From BQJU01 sp965229635 (lineage in GTDB: Bacteria > Bacteroidota > Bacteroidia > Chitinophagales > Saprospiraceae): a DNA stretch of 64,000 bases. How positions within the stretch are numbered: position 1 is the first letter of the stretch; every line of letters starts with the position of its first letter. The position numbers and the translations under genes were made by a program. The stretch is taken from NCBI GenBank assembly GCA_965229635.1, contig OZ245894.1, positions 992,001 to 1,056,000 of the forward strand. Direction: 5' to 3'. Under the pieces are notes generated by a model. It made no database searches and had not been told where the DNA came from. It saw nothing but the letters and a program-made list of their open reading frames with translations. Of this stretch, positions 16,218-23,972 are shown piece after piece.

Positions 16218-17093
16218 TCATTTTTTAAGTGAGTTACGTACCTGTTCTACTTTTTCAATAGAAACGTCCAGCAATTCCGATACTTGGGAGGTGGAGTAAT
16301 TTTTCCTAAGTAATTGGGTAATTGCGATTGAAATTCCTTCCTCCTTGCCTTCCTGCCGGATAGCTTGTTCAATTATTTCATTAATACCCATAACTTCTTC
16401 TCTTTTTTCCAGTAATTGAATTTCCTTATCAAATTTATGATTATTTTCAATAGCTTCAAAGCGTAGGTAATACCGCAGGAAATTCAACAACTTCCTGATC
16501 TTCTCCCGTGGGTATTCCGACTTGATTAGTTTTCTCGCCAGGGCTACTTTATTTTGTAGCAAACTGGCTTCTCCCCGAACCTTAAGCGCATTCCAGGCTG
16601 TTTCCAGGATGATGGAAAATGGATTTGAGTGTACCTGGTGGAAATCTTCTGCCTTCTTTTCCAGAAGCTTATAGGTGTCAAAAGAGTACTGCACAGAAGT
16701 GCGCAGAAACTGGTATTGATAGCATTTAGGATGGAAATTGATGCCATTATCTACCAACAACGCCAATGCCGTAACCGGATGGCGATACCGATCAAAAATG
16801 CGGTAGAAATAGATGAACATGCGCTCGGAAAAGTCGGGATCGGGATATCCTTGTACTTCTACATGCACCAATACCCACTTTTCGGCCCCATTTTTGGTGA
16901 AAACCTTAACCAGTTTATCGGCATAGCGCTGATTTTGATCCTCATCGGGGAATAACTGGATCAGTTCCTTATCCAGGAATTCAAAATCCTGACCAAAATC
17001 CACTTCGGTCGCCCAGTCGGGGTAAAAGTAGTTCAGCAAATCATCAAAGCAATCCTCGATGATCCCTTTCCACAGGAGATCTCGTGTCACCAT
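16218..17093 (-). CDS. Rpn/PD-(D/E)XK family putative nuclease (transposase-like)
   Basis: 291 residues. The N-terminal half has the Rpn/transposase_31-like nuclease pattern: Asp59 in ADKLVKVF, then Glu79-x-Gln81 in VLVHVEVQG, followed by SERMFIYFYRIFDRYRHPVTALALL. The C-terminal part is helical and ends with a small domain (SIAITQLLRKNYSTSQVSELLDVSIEKVEQV) resembling a helix-turn-helix. Related proteins promote RecA-independent recombination or occur as multicopy families in Bacteroidota and cyanobacteria. A degenerate copy of the C-terminal domain follows directly downstream. Confidence 0.75.
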   Translation of the reverse strand: MVTRDLLWKGIIEDCFDDLLNYFYPDWATEVDFGQDFEFLDKELIQLFPDEDQNQRYADKLVKVFTKNGAEKWVLVHVEVQGYPDPDFSERMFIYFYRIFDRYRHPVTALALLVDNGINFHPKCYQYQFLRTSVQYSFDTYKLLEKKAEDFHQVHSNPFSIILETAWNALKVRGEASLLQNKVALARKLIKSEYPREKIRKLLNFLRYYLRFEAIENNHKFDKEIQLLEKREEVMGINEIIEQAIRQEGKEEGISIAITQLLRKNYSTSQVSELLDVSIEKVEQVRNSLKK

Positions 17094-17303
17094 AATTAGG
17101 CGGCGTTTTGTGTGTGGTTACAAAATGGTTTGGAAATTGCTTACTTGGAGGTGTGCTGAATGTGCAAATGTAAAAACTTTGTTATAAAAATGCAAATATA
17201 TTTGTTTTTTTGTTGTTATTTTTTGTGTGCAGCCCCGGCTTAAGGATAGGAGCGGAATGCACGGAGCCATTTTGGCGAGTACATTATAGCGTATAGCCTT
17301 ATT

Positions 17304-17459
17304 AGAGCATCTTTGGAGCTTGCTCCTACTGCAAATCAGTGGGTCAAGAACCTTGCGTTGACTTTTTATATTCACTTAACCCGCTAAGCTCACATAAAAA
17401 GACTTAGCTAGAACCTTATACCACTGATTTTCGTCACGAATCCGCTCCAAACATGCTCT
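17304..17459. repeat. 156-bp hairpin element of the catgttTgga family
   Basis: Ends agagcatctttggagc and gctccaaacatgctct form 16-bp inverted repeats with one mismatch. Inside, aaatcagtgg and ccactgattt pair, and gactttttat pairs with ataaaaagac, so the whole element can fold as one long imperfect hairpin. Length and end sequence match the elements at 34637 and 56241. It fills the region between the Rpn-type gene and the serine hydrolase gene and contains no coding frame. Confidence 0.7.
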
Positions 17460-17493
17460 CACCCGACGAAGGAGGGGAAGCCCCAAATTATTT
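17458..17493. repeat. fragment of a GC-rich dispersed repeat
   Basis: tcacccgacgaaggagggga followed by agccccaaatta closely matches 41005-41035 (accccgacgataggaggggg then aggccccaaaata). It directly abuts the hairpin element to its left. It lies in the apparent N-terminal extension of the serine hydrolase frame, which is why that extension was not accepted as coding. Confidence 0.5.
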
Positions 17494-17521
17494 TTATCTT
17501 TCTCAGAAAAACGAAATAGAG

Positions 17522-18748
17522 ATGAAGGCAATCATGATGCTTTGGCTATCACTACTTTGTATCCCTGTTGCAAATGCTCAAAAAAGTGTATTGCAGGAGC
17601 TGATCAGTAAAAATAAGAACCAATTCGGCAGCTGGGTGGAACAGCCGGAGCAGTACGAAGTGCAAATCATCTATACCCAAATTGATCGGGATGCTGATAA
17701 TCAGCCAGCTTTTACCAGTCATACTTTTGGGATGGCGCCTAACCGCTATTTTTATCCGGCCAGTACTGTGAAAATGCCGACGGCTTTTATGGCGCTCGAG
17801 AAACTCAACCAGCTGAACATTCAAGGCCTGGATAAATGGACTCCCATGAAAACGGGAGCAGTCACTCCGCCCCAAACACCCGCAATAACCGACCCTACGG
17901 CGGCCAATTTGCTTCCCTCTATCGCTCACTACATCCGTAAGATTTTTCTGGTCAGCGACAATGATGCCTACAACCGTTTGTACGAATTTCTGGGGCAACG
18001 ATACCTCAATCAAGGGTTACTCAGTAAAGGATATACGGACCTTCGACTTTTACACCGCCTTTCCTTACCCGGCTTCGATGTGGAAGCCAACCGGCATACC
18101 AATCCGGTGTCCTTTTACCACTTTGATACCTTGCATTATTATCAGGGAGAGGTTTATAGCCTGGCGCCTCAGCAGCTAAAGCTACAGGAAGAAATACGTG
18201 GGGTGGGCTATATGAATAACGATGGAGATATTGTGCCGGAGCCATTTGACTTCAGTCAAAAAAACTATGTGTCGCTCCAGGATTTGCACAACATCCTGCA
18301 GGCCGTACTGTTTCCGGAAGCGGTGCCGGAAAATAGGCGGTTTGATCTTACGGAAAATGACTACCAATTTCTCTATCAATGCATGAGTGAATTCCCACGG
18401 GAAAGTGAATTTCCAAAATACGACGAGCCGGATAACTACGTCAAGTTCTGGATGTATGGCGATAGTACCCATTCCGATATTCCGGATCACATCCGCATTT
18501 TTAATAAGGTGGGCTGGGCTTATGGCTACCTGACGGATGTGGCCTACATCATCGATTTGGAGCGCAATATTGAGTTTATGCTTGCCGGTGTGATTCACGT
18601 GAATGCCAACAAAACCTACAATGACGGCGTATACGAATATGAGGAAATTGGACTGCCGTTTTTTACGCAGCTCGGGAAGGTGATATATGATTATGAAATT
18701 GCGCGCAAGCGGAAACACCAACCCGATTTGAGTAAGTTTCGCAGATAG
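17522..18748 (+). CDS. exported serine hydrolase, class A beta-lactamase-like fold
   Basis: 408 residues from the ATG at 17522, which starts a signal peptide (MLWLSLLCIPVANAQ). The frame extends upstream to 17453, but that part is repeat DNA. The active-site S-x-x-K is Ser81-Thr-Val-Lys84 (YPASTVKMPTAF), and VSDNDAYN gives the S-D-N second motif. The third K-T/S-G motif appears only as NKVGWAYGY. The long insertions and weak third motif argue for a peptidase or esterase relative rather than an antibiotic-degrading enzyme. Periplasmic or surface location. The NhaC-type antiporter gene follows 29 bp later. Confidence 0.8.
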   Translation: MKAIMMLWLSLLCIPVANAQKSVLQELISKNKNQFGSWVEQPEQYEVQIIYTQIDRDADNQPAFTSHTFGMAPNRYFYPASTVKMPTAFMALEKLNQLNIQGLDKWTPMKTGAVTPPQTPAITDPTAANLLPSIAHYIRKIFLVSDNDAYNRLYEFLGQRYLNQGLLSKGYTDLRLLHRLSLPGFDVEANRHTNPVSFYHFDTLHYYQGEVYSLAPQQLKLQEEIRGVGYMNNDGDIVPEPFDFSQKNYVSLQDLHNILQAVLFPEAVPENRRFDLTENDYQFLYQCMSEFPRESEFPKYDEPDNYVKFWMYGDSTHSDIPDHIRIFNKVGWAYGYLTDVAYIIDLERNIEFMLAGVIHVNANKTYNDGVYEYEEIGLPFFTQLGKVIYDYEIARKRKHQPDLSKFRR

Positions 18749-18777
18749 CGTATCTTTCCGACAAAAGCCAACTCAAT

Positions 18778-20268
18778 ATGCACGAATACGGGTTTCTATC
18801 GCTGTTACCGCCGGTCATTGCTATCTTTTTTGCCATCCGCACCAAGCAGGTATTTGTCTCCCTCCTATTCGGCATCTGGCTGGGGTGGATGATCATTGAA
18901 GGCTTCAATCCCCTTACGGGAACGCTCAGTACGGTACAAGCCCTGGTGGATGTGTATAAAGATCCCGGAAATACCCGCACCATCATGTTTTGTGCGCTCG
19001 TGGGGGCCTTGATCATCTTCATTCAGCGCTCTGGTGGGGTAGCGGGATTCATCAACTGGGTAGGCGGTATCCTGCATCGGTTTGAGCAGCGCAAGAGCGG
19101 CAGCAATCGGGTGATTGTGCAGCTGCTGGCCTGGCTCACCGGGTTGTTGATTTTTGTGGAATCCAGTATTTCCGTTTTGACGGTAGGAGCGTTGTACCGC
19201 CCGATGTTTGACAAACTCGGCATTTCCCGCGAAAAGCTGGCCTATATTGCCGATTCCAGTTCGGCACCATCCAGTATTTTGATCCCTTTTAATGGTTGGG
19301 GCGCTTTCATTATGACCTTGCTGGCTGCCCAGGGATTTAGCGATCCATTTGCCACCATGTTTAAAGCCATGGCGTTCAATTTCTATCCTATTTTTGCGCT
19401 GATCCTGGTGTTGGTCATTATCCTGTGGGGCAAGGATTTTGGGCCGATGGCCAGGGCGGAAAAGCGGGTAAAGGAAACCGGGAAGCTGTTGCCGGATAAT
19501 TCACAACCCATGGTCTCCGATGAGCTGACCGAGGTGGAGCTGGCCCCCAATGCCAAAGAGAAGGCCTACAATATGGCCATTCCCATCCTGATTATGGTAT
19601 TGCTCATGCCATTGATGCTGGCCTATACCGGCTGGGAAACCGCCGTACAGGAACGGCCTAATGCCAGTGGGTTTGACCAGTTTTTCTTTGCCATCGGGCA
19701 AGGTTCCGGCTCCACGGCGGTATTGATTGCCGTTTTGGCATCCATCCTGTTTTCGATGGTTTTCTACCGGGTGCAAAACATCATGGGCTTTAAGGAGATG
19801 GTGGAGCTGACACTCAAAGGCATTAGCGGCATGATTCCGCTGGCACTGTTGATGATGCTGGCTTTCGCCATTGGCGATGTTTGTAAAAATCACCTGCATA
19901 CGGGTACCTACGTGGCAGAAGTGGTGCAAAGTTGGTTGTCGCCGGGGCTGGTGCCCTTCCTCATCTTCTTGGTGGGTTGTTTTATCGCCTTTTCTACCGG
20001 TACCTCCTGGGGTACTTTTGGGATTATGATCCCCATTGCCATCCCCATGGCGGAGCAGCTGGACGCTAATGTTTACCTTACCATTGCGGCGGCTTTGGGT
20101 GGTGGCGTATTCGGTGATCATTGCTCTCCGATATCCGATACAACCATTCTTTCCTCCATGGCTTCGGCTACTGATCACATTGATCATGTGCGCACGCAGA
20201 TACCCTATGCCATGATTGCCGGAGGTGGGGCGGCGTTGCTGTATTTGTTGATTGGCCTGGTGGGGTAA
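18778..20268 (+). CDS. NhaC family Na+/H+ antiporter
   Basis: 496 residues with about 11-12 membrane spans. Characteristic stretches are LLPPVIAIFFAIRTKQVFVSLLFGIWLG at the start (read in parts), SSAPSSILIPFNGWGAF, FIAFSTGTSWGTFGIMIPIAIP and GGGVFGDHCSPISDTTILSSMAS, the last being the signature of the NhaC superfamily. Exchange of Na+ for protons (or organic anions in relatives) across the inner membrane is the expected role and fits a marine organism. A hairpin repeat follows. Confidence 0.9.
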   Translation: MHEYGFLSLLPPVIAIFFAIRTKQVFVSLLFGIWLGWMIIEGFNPLTGTLSTVQALVDVYKDPGNTRTIMFCALVGALIIFIQRSGGVAGFINWVGGILHRFEQRKSGSNRVIVQLLAWLTGLLIFVESSISVLTVGALYRPMFDKLGISREKLAYIADSSSAPSSILIPFNGWGAFIMTLLAAQGFSDPFATMFKAMAFNFYPIFALILVLVIILWGKDFGPMARAEKRVKETGKLLPDNSQPMVSDELTEVELAPNAKEKAYNMAIPILIMVLLMPLMLAYTGWETAVQERPNASGFDQFFFAIGQGSGSTAVLIAVLASILFSMVFYRVQNIMGFKEMVELTLKGISGMIPLALLMMLAFAIGDVCKNHLHTGTYVAEVVQSWLSPGLVPFLIFLVGCFIAFSTGTSWGTFGIMIPIAIPMAEQLDANVYLTIAAALGGGVFGDHCSPISDTTILSSMASATDHIDHVRTQIPYAMIAGGGAALLYLLIGLVG

Positions 20269-20272
20269 TTTT

Positions 20273-20362
20273 TTGGGCGTATCCTCCCGGCTCAGCCGGG
20301 ATCGGCCAGTTCCTTCGTCACTGTCGCCTAACGGCCCCTTTCGCAGCGCTTACGCGGGTCCA
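20273..20362. repeat. GC-rich REP-like repeat between convergent genes
   Basis: Begins gggcgtatcctcccggctca with the perfect hairpin tcccggctcagccggga at 20285-20301, then a GC-rich tail ending cgcagcgcttacgcgggtcc. The start resembles the reverse complement of the repeat at 34805-34882 (gggcgtgcccccggct), and the tail resembles 40920-40935 in reverse. It fills the gap between the NhaC gene and the Nif3-like gene and may serve as their terminator. Confidence 0.5.
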
Positions 20363-20372
20363 TGCATAGGAT

Positions 20373-21242
20373 TTACTTTCCCGTACTCCAAAACGGGTCA
20401 CCAGCCGGGATAAACTCCACTGGAACGTCCTTGATAAAGGTCTTCAGCCATTTGGCGCAATAGTCCATGCCCGCCTCTTCGCTATTGGCGTGTCCGATGA
20501 GTACCAGGGCCTTTTTCTTTCCCAGGTTGACCGCATCACGTACGTATTCCACTGTTTCCCATTCGTGGGTTTCTCCACCGATCATGACCTCCACGTCATC
20601 GCGTTGCAGGCTGGCTACCTGTGCCAGATAACCGGGTGACCCCAATACCAGACTGGCCTTGGTAAATTGCATCTCCGGGTCGCCTACTACGCGGATGGTA
20701 GAGACGGGAAAGCGTTCTTTGAGTTGGGCCACCAACTCCTGCAAAGTCATTTCCGGCAAGGTGTACAGATACGGCCGTCGACTAGTTGCAAAATCCTCCC
20801 ATTCCAATTGATCAATCACCCCCTGGTAGATGCCATCGGGCTCAGTGCGGTGCCAGTGGTCGTGAAAGCGCCACACGATCAGGTTGTTTTCTTTAATGTA
20901 TTTTTGTTTGGCCGCAACGATGAGGTCATCGCCAAATTGCTCCGTTTCATCCAGGTGATTATAAAAGGTAGGCTCGTGGGTGATGATCAGGTTGAGTCCC
21001 CTGGCTTTGGCTCGTTTCAGTACATCCAGCGTAGCCAGAAAGGTAGTGGCGATACCGGTCACTTCGACTTCCGGGCCGCCGCCTTTGTAGGTGTCCACGG
21101 TTTCGGTTTGCCATTCGCAGGTCAGGTGTTCCTGAATTTGTTGAATGATGACTTCGGCAGTGGGATGCGCCATTTGTGTGATTGCCACATGGCTAAAATA
21201 AAAAAGAAAAAACAGCGGTAAAAGGGAACGAAAAGTGACCAT
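20373..21242 (-). CDS. Nif3-like dinuclear metal-centre protein with signal peptide
   Basis: 289 residues from the ATG at 21242; a TTG five codons upstream is less likely. The start is a signal peptide (SLLPLFFLFYFSHVAIT), which is unusual because Nif3/DUF34 proteins are normally cytosolic. Family motifs remain: GIATTFLATLDVLKRA, the metal-binding THEPTFYNH, GGETHEWETVEYVRDA and the end GHANSEEAGM. The usual HHP is THEP here. Relatives bind two metals and may hydrolyse nucleotides or GTP cyclohydrolase-type substrates, but no activity is established. Start codons of this gene and the divergent methyltransferase are 32 bp apart. Confidence 0.8.
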   Translation of the reverse strand: MVTFRSLLPLFFLFYFSHVAITQMAHPTAEVIIQQIQEHLTCEWQTETVDTYKGGGPEVEVTGIATTFLATLDVLKRAKARGLNLIITHEPTFYNHLDETEQFGDDLIVAAKQKYIKENNLIVWRFHDHWHRTEPDGIYQGVIDQLEWEDFATSRRPYLYTLPEMTLQELVAQLKERFPVSTIRVVGDPEMQFTKASLVLGSPGYLAQVASLQRDDVEVMIGGETHEWETVEYVRDAVNLGKKKALVLIGHANSEEAGMDYCAKWLKTFIKDVPVEFIPAGDPFWSTGK

Positions 21243-21274
21243 AATCTTTTCTTTCAAAAATAACCAAATTCTCC

Positions 21275-21913
21275 ATGGATAAGACCAAAATAGCCATCGA
21301 AATCTTTGGCGACTGGGCCCAGCAGTACCAGGACAAGTTTATGGACCTGGATTTGTACCACCATTCTTTCGATCGTTTTTGCGAGTTGATTACCACACCC
21401 AATGCACAAGTACTCGAACTGGCCTGCGGCCCGGGCAATATCACCAGCTATCTTTTGCGTAAGCGCCCTGATTTAAAAATTCTAGGGACCGACTTATCGC
21501 CAAAAATGCTGAATTTGGCGAAAGCCAATAATCCTGCTGCGGAATTTAAAATCCTGGACTGCCGCCAGATTGGCCAGTTGGAAACCAAATACGATGCGGT
21601 GATGTGCGGATTTGGCTTGCCCTATTTATCAAAAGAAGAGGCCATCAAATTCATCCAGGATACAGCCGTATTATTGAAGGATGGAGGCATTTTGTACCTC
21701 AGCACTATGGAGGATGATTACGAAAAGTCGGGCTTTAAGAGCCCCAGTTCAGGTGGCTCAAAACAGCTGTACGTTCATTATCACCAGGCGGATTATTTGA
21801 CAGGGGCACTGGAAGAAAGTGGCTTCGCAATAATGGAGCTGACCCGGCAAAAATATCCCGAAACAGATGGCTCGGAGACTACGGATTTAATTTTGCTGGC
21901 ACGGAAAATATAA
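21275..21913 (+). CDS. class I SAM-dependent methyltransferase
   Basis: 212 residues with the Rossmann motifs VLELACGPGNITSYLL (motif I), ILGTDLSPKMLNLAK (motif II, acidic end binding the ribose) and FKILDCRQIG (motif III), then YDAVMCGFGLPYL and LLKDGGILYLSTME. The substrate cannot be told; the size and lack of extra domains fit small-molecule methyltransferases (ubiE/COQ5-like). Divergent from the Nif3-like gene with a 32-bp shared start region. Confidence 0.85.
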   Translation: MDKTKIAIEIFGDWAQQYQDKFMDLDLYHHSFDRFCELITTPNAQVLELACGPGNITSYLLRKRPDLKILGTDLSPKMLNLAKANNPAAEFKILDCRQIGQLETKYDAVMCGFGLPYLSKEEAIKFIQDTAVLLKDGGILYLSTMEDDYEKSGFKSPSSGGSKQLYVHYHQADYLTGALEESGFAIMELTRQKYPETDGSETTDLILLARKI

Positions 21914-22351
21914 GGGATTGCAATATGGGGTCGTTTGGGAGGGGAATATTTGAGAGGAGTTTAGAGTTGAGGGAGGTTTATAGTTTAGAGAAGTGTAGCT
22001 AATTATCCTGTAAATTCTGCTTCAATTCTGGGGGTTCTGCTCGATGGTCGATGTTGCAAACATCTCCCGAGCGGAGCATAGGTTTTAAGCCGGTCAACTC
22101 TGAAATTTGAGCCGCCGCCCCCTAACGTTCTATCATTCTTCAACCTGAAGAGGGTGGGAATAAATAAAAGCCCGCCCACATCCGCCAAACCGCCAATGGT
22201 TTACGTACAGCTCACGCAGCAGCACAGAGCTGTCAGAGTGGAAAAGTAGCTACTTGTCTATGATCCGCCGGCAGAAATGGATTCTTAATAATGATTCTGC
22301 AATATAAGTAAAAAGTTTTAAAAATAAAAATAATAAACAAAAAATAAAATA
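21914..22351. other. intergenic region, 438 bp, with one imperfect hairpin
   Basis: No convincing gene. An imperfect inverted repeat at 22037-22076 (ctgctcgatggtcgatgttg against aacatctcccgagcgga) is the only structure noticed. The right-hand end is very A/T-rich and forms the tail of the terminator at 22352. A 61-codon minus-strand frame at 22003-22188 looks random. Confidence 0.4.
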
Positions 22352-22385
22352 ATGGAGAATGCACTGTGCTTGTTGCATCCTCCAT
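22352..22385 (-). terminator. intrinsic terminator of the PcfJ-like gene
   Basis: A 12-bp stem (atggagaatgca/tgcatcctccat, one mismatch) with a 10-base loop lies 20 bp after the minus-strand stop. On the minus strand it is followed by ttattttattttttgtttat, a good T-rich tail. Confidence 0.75.
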
Positions 22386-22405
22386 TTCGCCTGTGCACTA
22401 AGCCG

Positions 22406-23743
22406 TTAGAAACAAAGTTCTTCCCGTGTTGCCCAGCGTTGGATCAACCTGGTTTGAAACATATTTGGGCTCTCATTGAAAGCGCAGGCCATCTGCACAA
22501 TACGTCCTTGCGCACTAAGTTCAATGGTAACCAGCGACTTTGTTTTGCCATTCACCAACTTGCGTAGTGACCAGACGGAGACCTCTCCATTGACACAGCG
22601 ATATCCGTACGAAGCCACGCAGTGACTCATTTGCTTACCTTCCTCGAACAGTTCTTCGGCGGTAGTCAATTGTACAATTTTATACACCATGCCTTCCACC
22701 ATGCACTCAAATGGACGGTAAGTAGCACCTTTCCAGGACGGTACATTGGATACGTAGGTGTATCTGCGCCGCAGTTCCTCGTACCAGGCATCCGTTCGGC
22801 GTTGCAAAGTGGCCAGTGTCCAACCCTTCATGCACAACTCTCCATTTTCTTGCCATAGATGTCTTAAATAGGCCAGAAATCGCTGCATGGGCAACTCATC
22901 TATCGGCAAGTCCTTAAAGAAACCGACGAGCGAGCCCATCAAACCCATATCCTGCTTCCAGTGACGAAAATGGCGCTTTAAGGCAATCATTAGGGCCTCA
23001 TTACCATTTAACCCCATTACAATGCTGTACCAAACCGCCTGATTGAAAGTCATCTCTTTTGGCGCATTGGTAAAATGATGAGCCATTCTTTTGGTAAATG
23101 GCATTGGGCAACACTGGGCTTGTCTCACATTTTTACCCATTGCCAGCGCTACGGTCAGGGTTCTGATGTGAGCCGACATCAGACAGGGCTTCATCCGCCA
23201 GATCATAAATTCCGGCAAGTACTGGATGATCTGTTGCACCGAAATACGTGTTAAGGGCCGATAGGCAGCCTCCGTATTTTTTCCCAATAAGAAGACAGAA
23301 AGCGCCGGATAAGTGGCGCACAACCACAAGGCAAACCAGCCATATACCTGTTCTTCGCTCGCCTGCTGGAGCAATTGATCTTTTGTCCATCCGTAACGCT
23401 CCCCTACTAATTGTAGAATGTCGGTATTTTCAAAGCCGGTATAGACCAGGTACATCAATTGATTCCACTGACTCATCGCTGTCAGGTCAAGTACGTTGTA
23501 CATGGATTCTCCCCAATAATCCACAAAGGCGCGAGCATCCAGGCTTGCTGTTTCATATAATTGCACAAGCCGATGCAACTCACTCACCAGTTGTGACAGA
23601 TTACCGCCTTTCCATTGATAGGAATTAAGCAGCGCCCACATTTCACTTTCAAGAAAATATTCCGGATCTGTTTGGATCAATTCCACCACTCTCTGTAGCT
23701 TTTCTTCATACAGGTCCAGGGTAACTGAATGTTGCCATTCCAT
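22406..23743 (-). CDS. PcfJ-like protein
   Basis: 445 residues. The C-terminal third matches the PcfJ-like family: EGKQMSHCVASYGYRC, then GEVSVWSLRKL, TKSLVTIELS and RIVQMACAFNESP. The N-terminal part is helical and not recognised. PcfJ was named from a conjugative plasmid and its biochemistry is unknown; chromosomal copies occur widely in Bacteroidota. It is a single gene with its own terminator. The 229 bp upstream of it (towards the CHAT gene) shows nothing else. Confidence 0.75.
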   Translation of the reverse strand: MEWQHSVTLDLYEEKLQRVVELIQTDPEYFLESEMWALLNSYQWKGGNLSQLVSELHRLVQLYETASLDARAFVDYWGESMYNVLDLTAMSQWNQLMYLVYTGFENTDILQLVGERYGWTKDQLLQQASEEQVYGWFALWLCATYPALSVFLLGKNTEAAYRPLTRISVQQIIQYLPEFMIWRMKPCLMSAHIRTLTVALAMGKNVRQAQCCPMPFTKRMAHHFTNAPKEMTFNQAVWYSIVMGLNGNEALMIALKRHFRHWKQDMGLMGSLVGFFKDLPIDELPMQRFLAYLRHLWQENGELCMKGWTLATLQRRTDAWYEELRRRYTYVSNVPSWKGATYRPFECMVEGMVYKIVQLTTAEELFEEGKQMSHCVASYGYRCVNGEVSVWSLRKLVNGKTKSLVTIELSAQGRIVQMACAFNESPNMFQTRLIQRWATREELCF

Positions 23744-23972
23744 TACTAAAGGATTAAAATCGTCAAAAAAATTGGGTTTTTAAAAAAGAGAACAGCGGCC
23801 TTTTCTCCATCCGTAAAAGTCTACAGATAGAAATGAGCAGTTGAGGCCTCAATGACGCCTTCGGAAGGTGGGTAGCGTTGTTGGGAAAGTGCTCATTTTC
23901 CTTGGATTTTGAAAAGAATGATTGCCTGTATAATTCGAATGGAAAAGGAATAGTTCCCAGACGGAAAAGTTT

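Noticed and set aside
17453..17521. Upstream start for the serine hydrolase
   Set aside because: It would place 23 repeat-derived codons in front of a good signal peptide.
22003..22188. 61-codon minus-strand frame in the gap before the PcfJ-like gene
   Set aside because: Random-looking composition, overlaps an imperfect hairpin and lacks any family resemblance.
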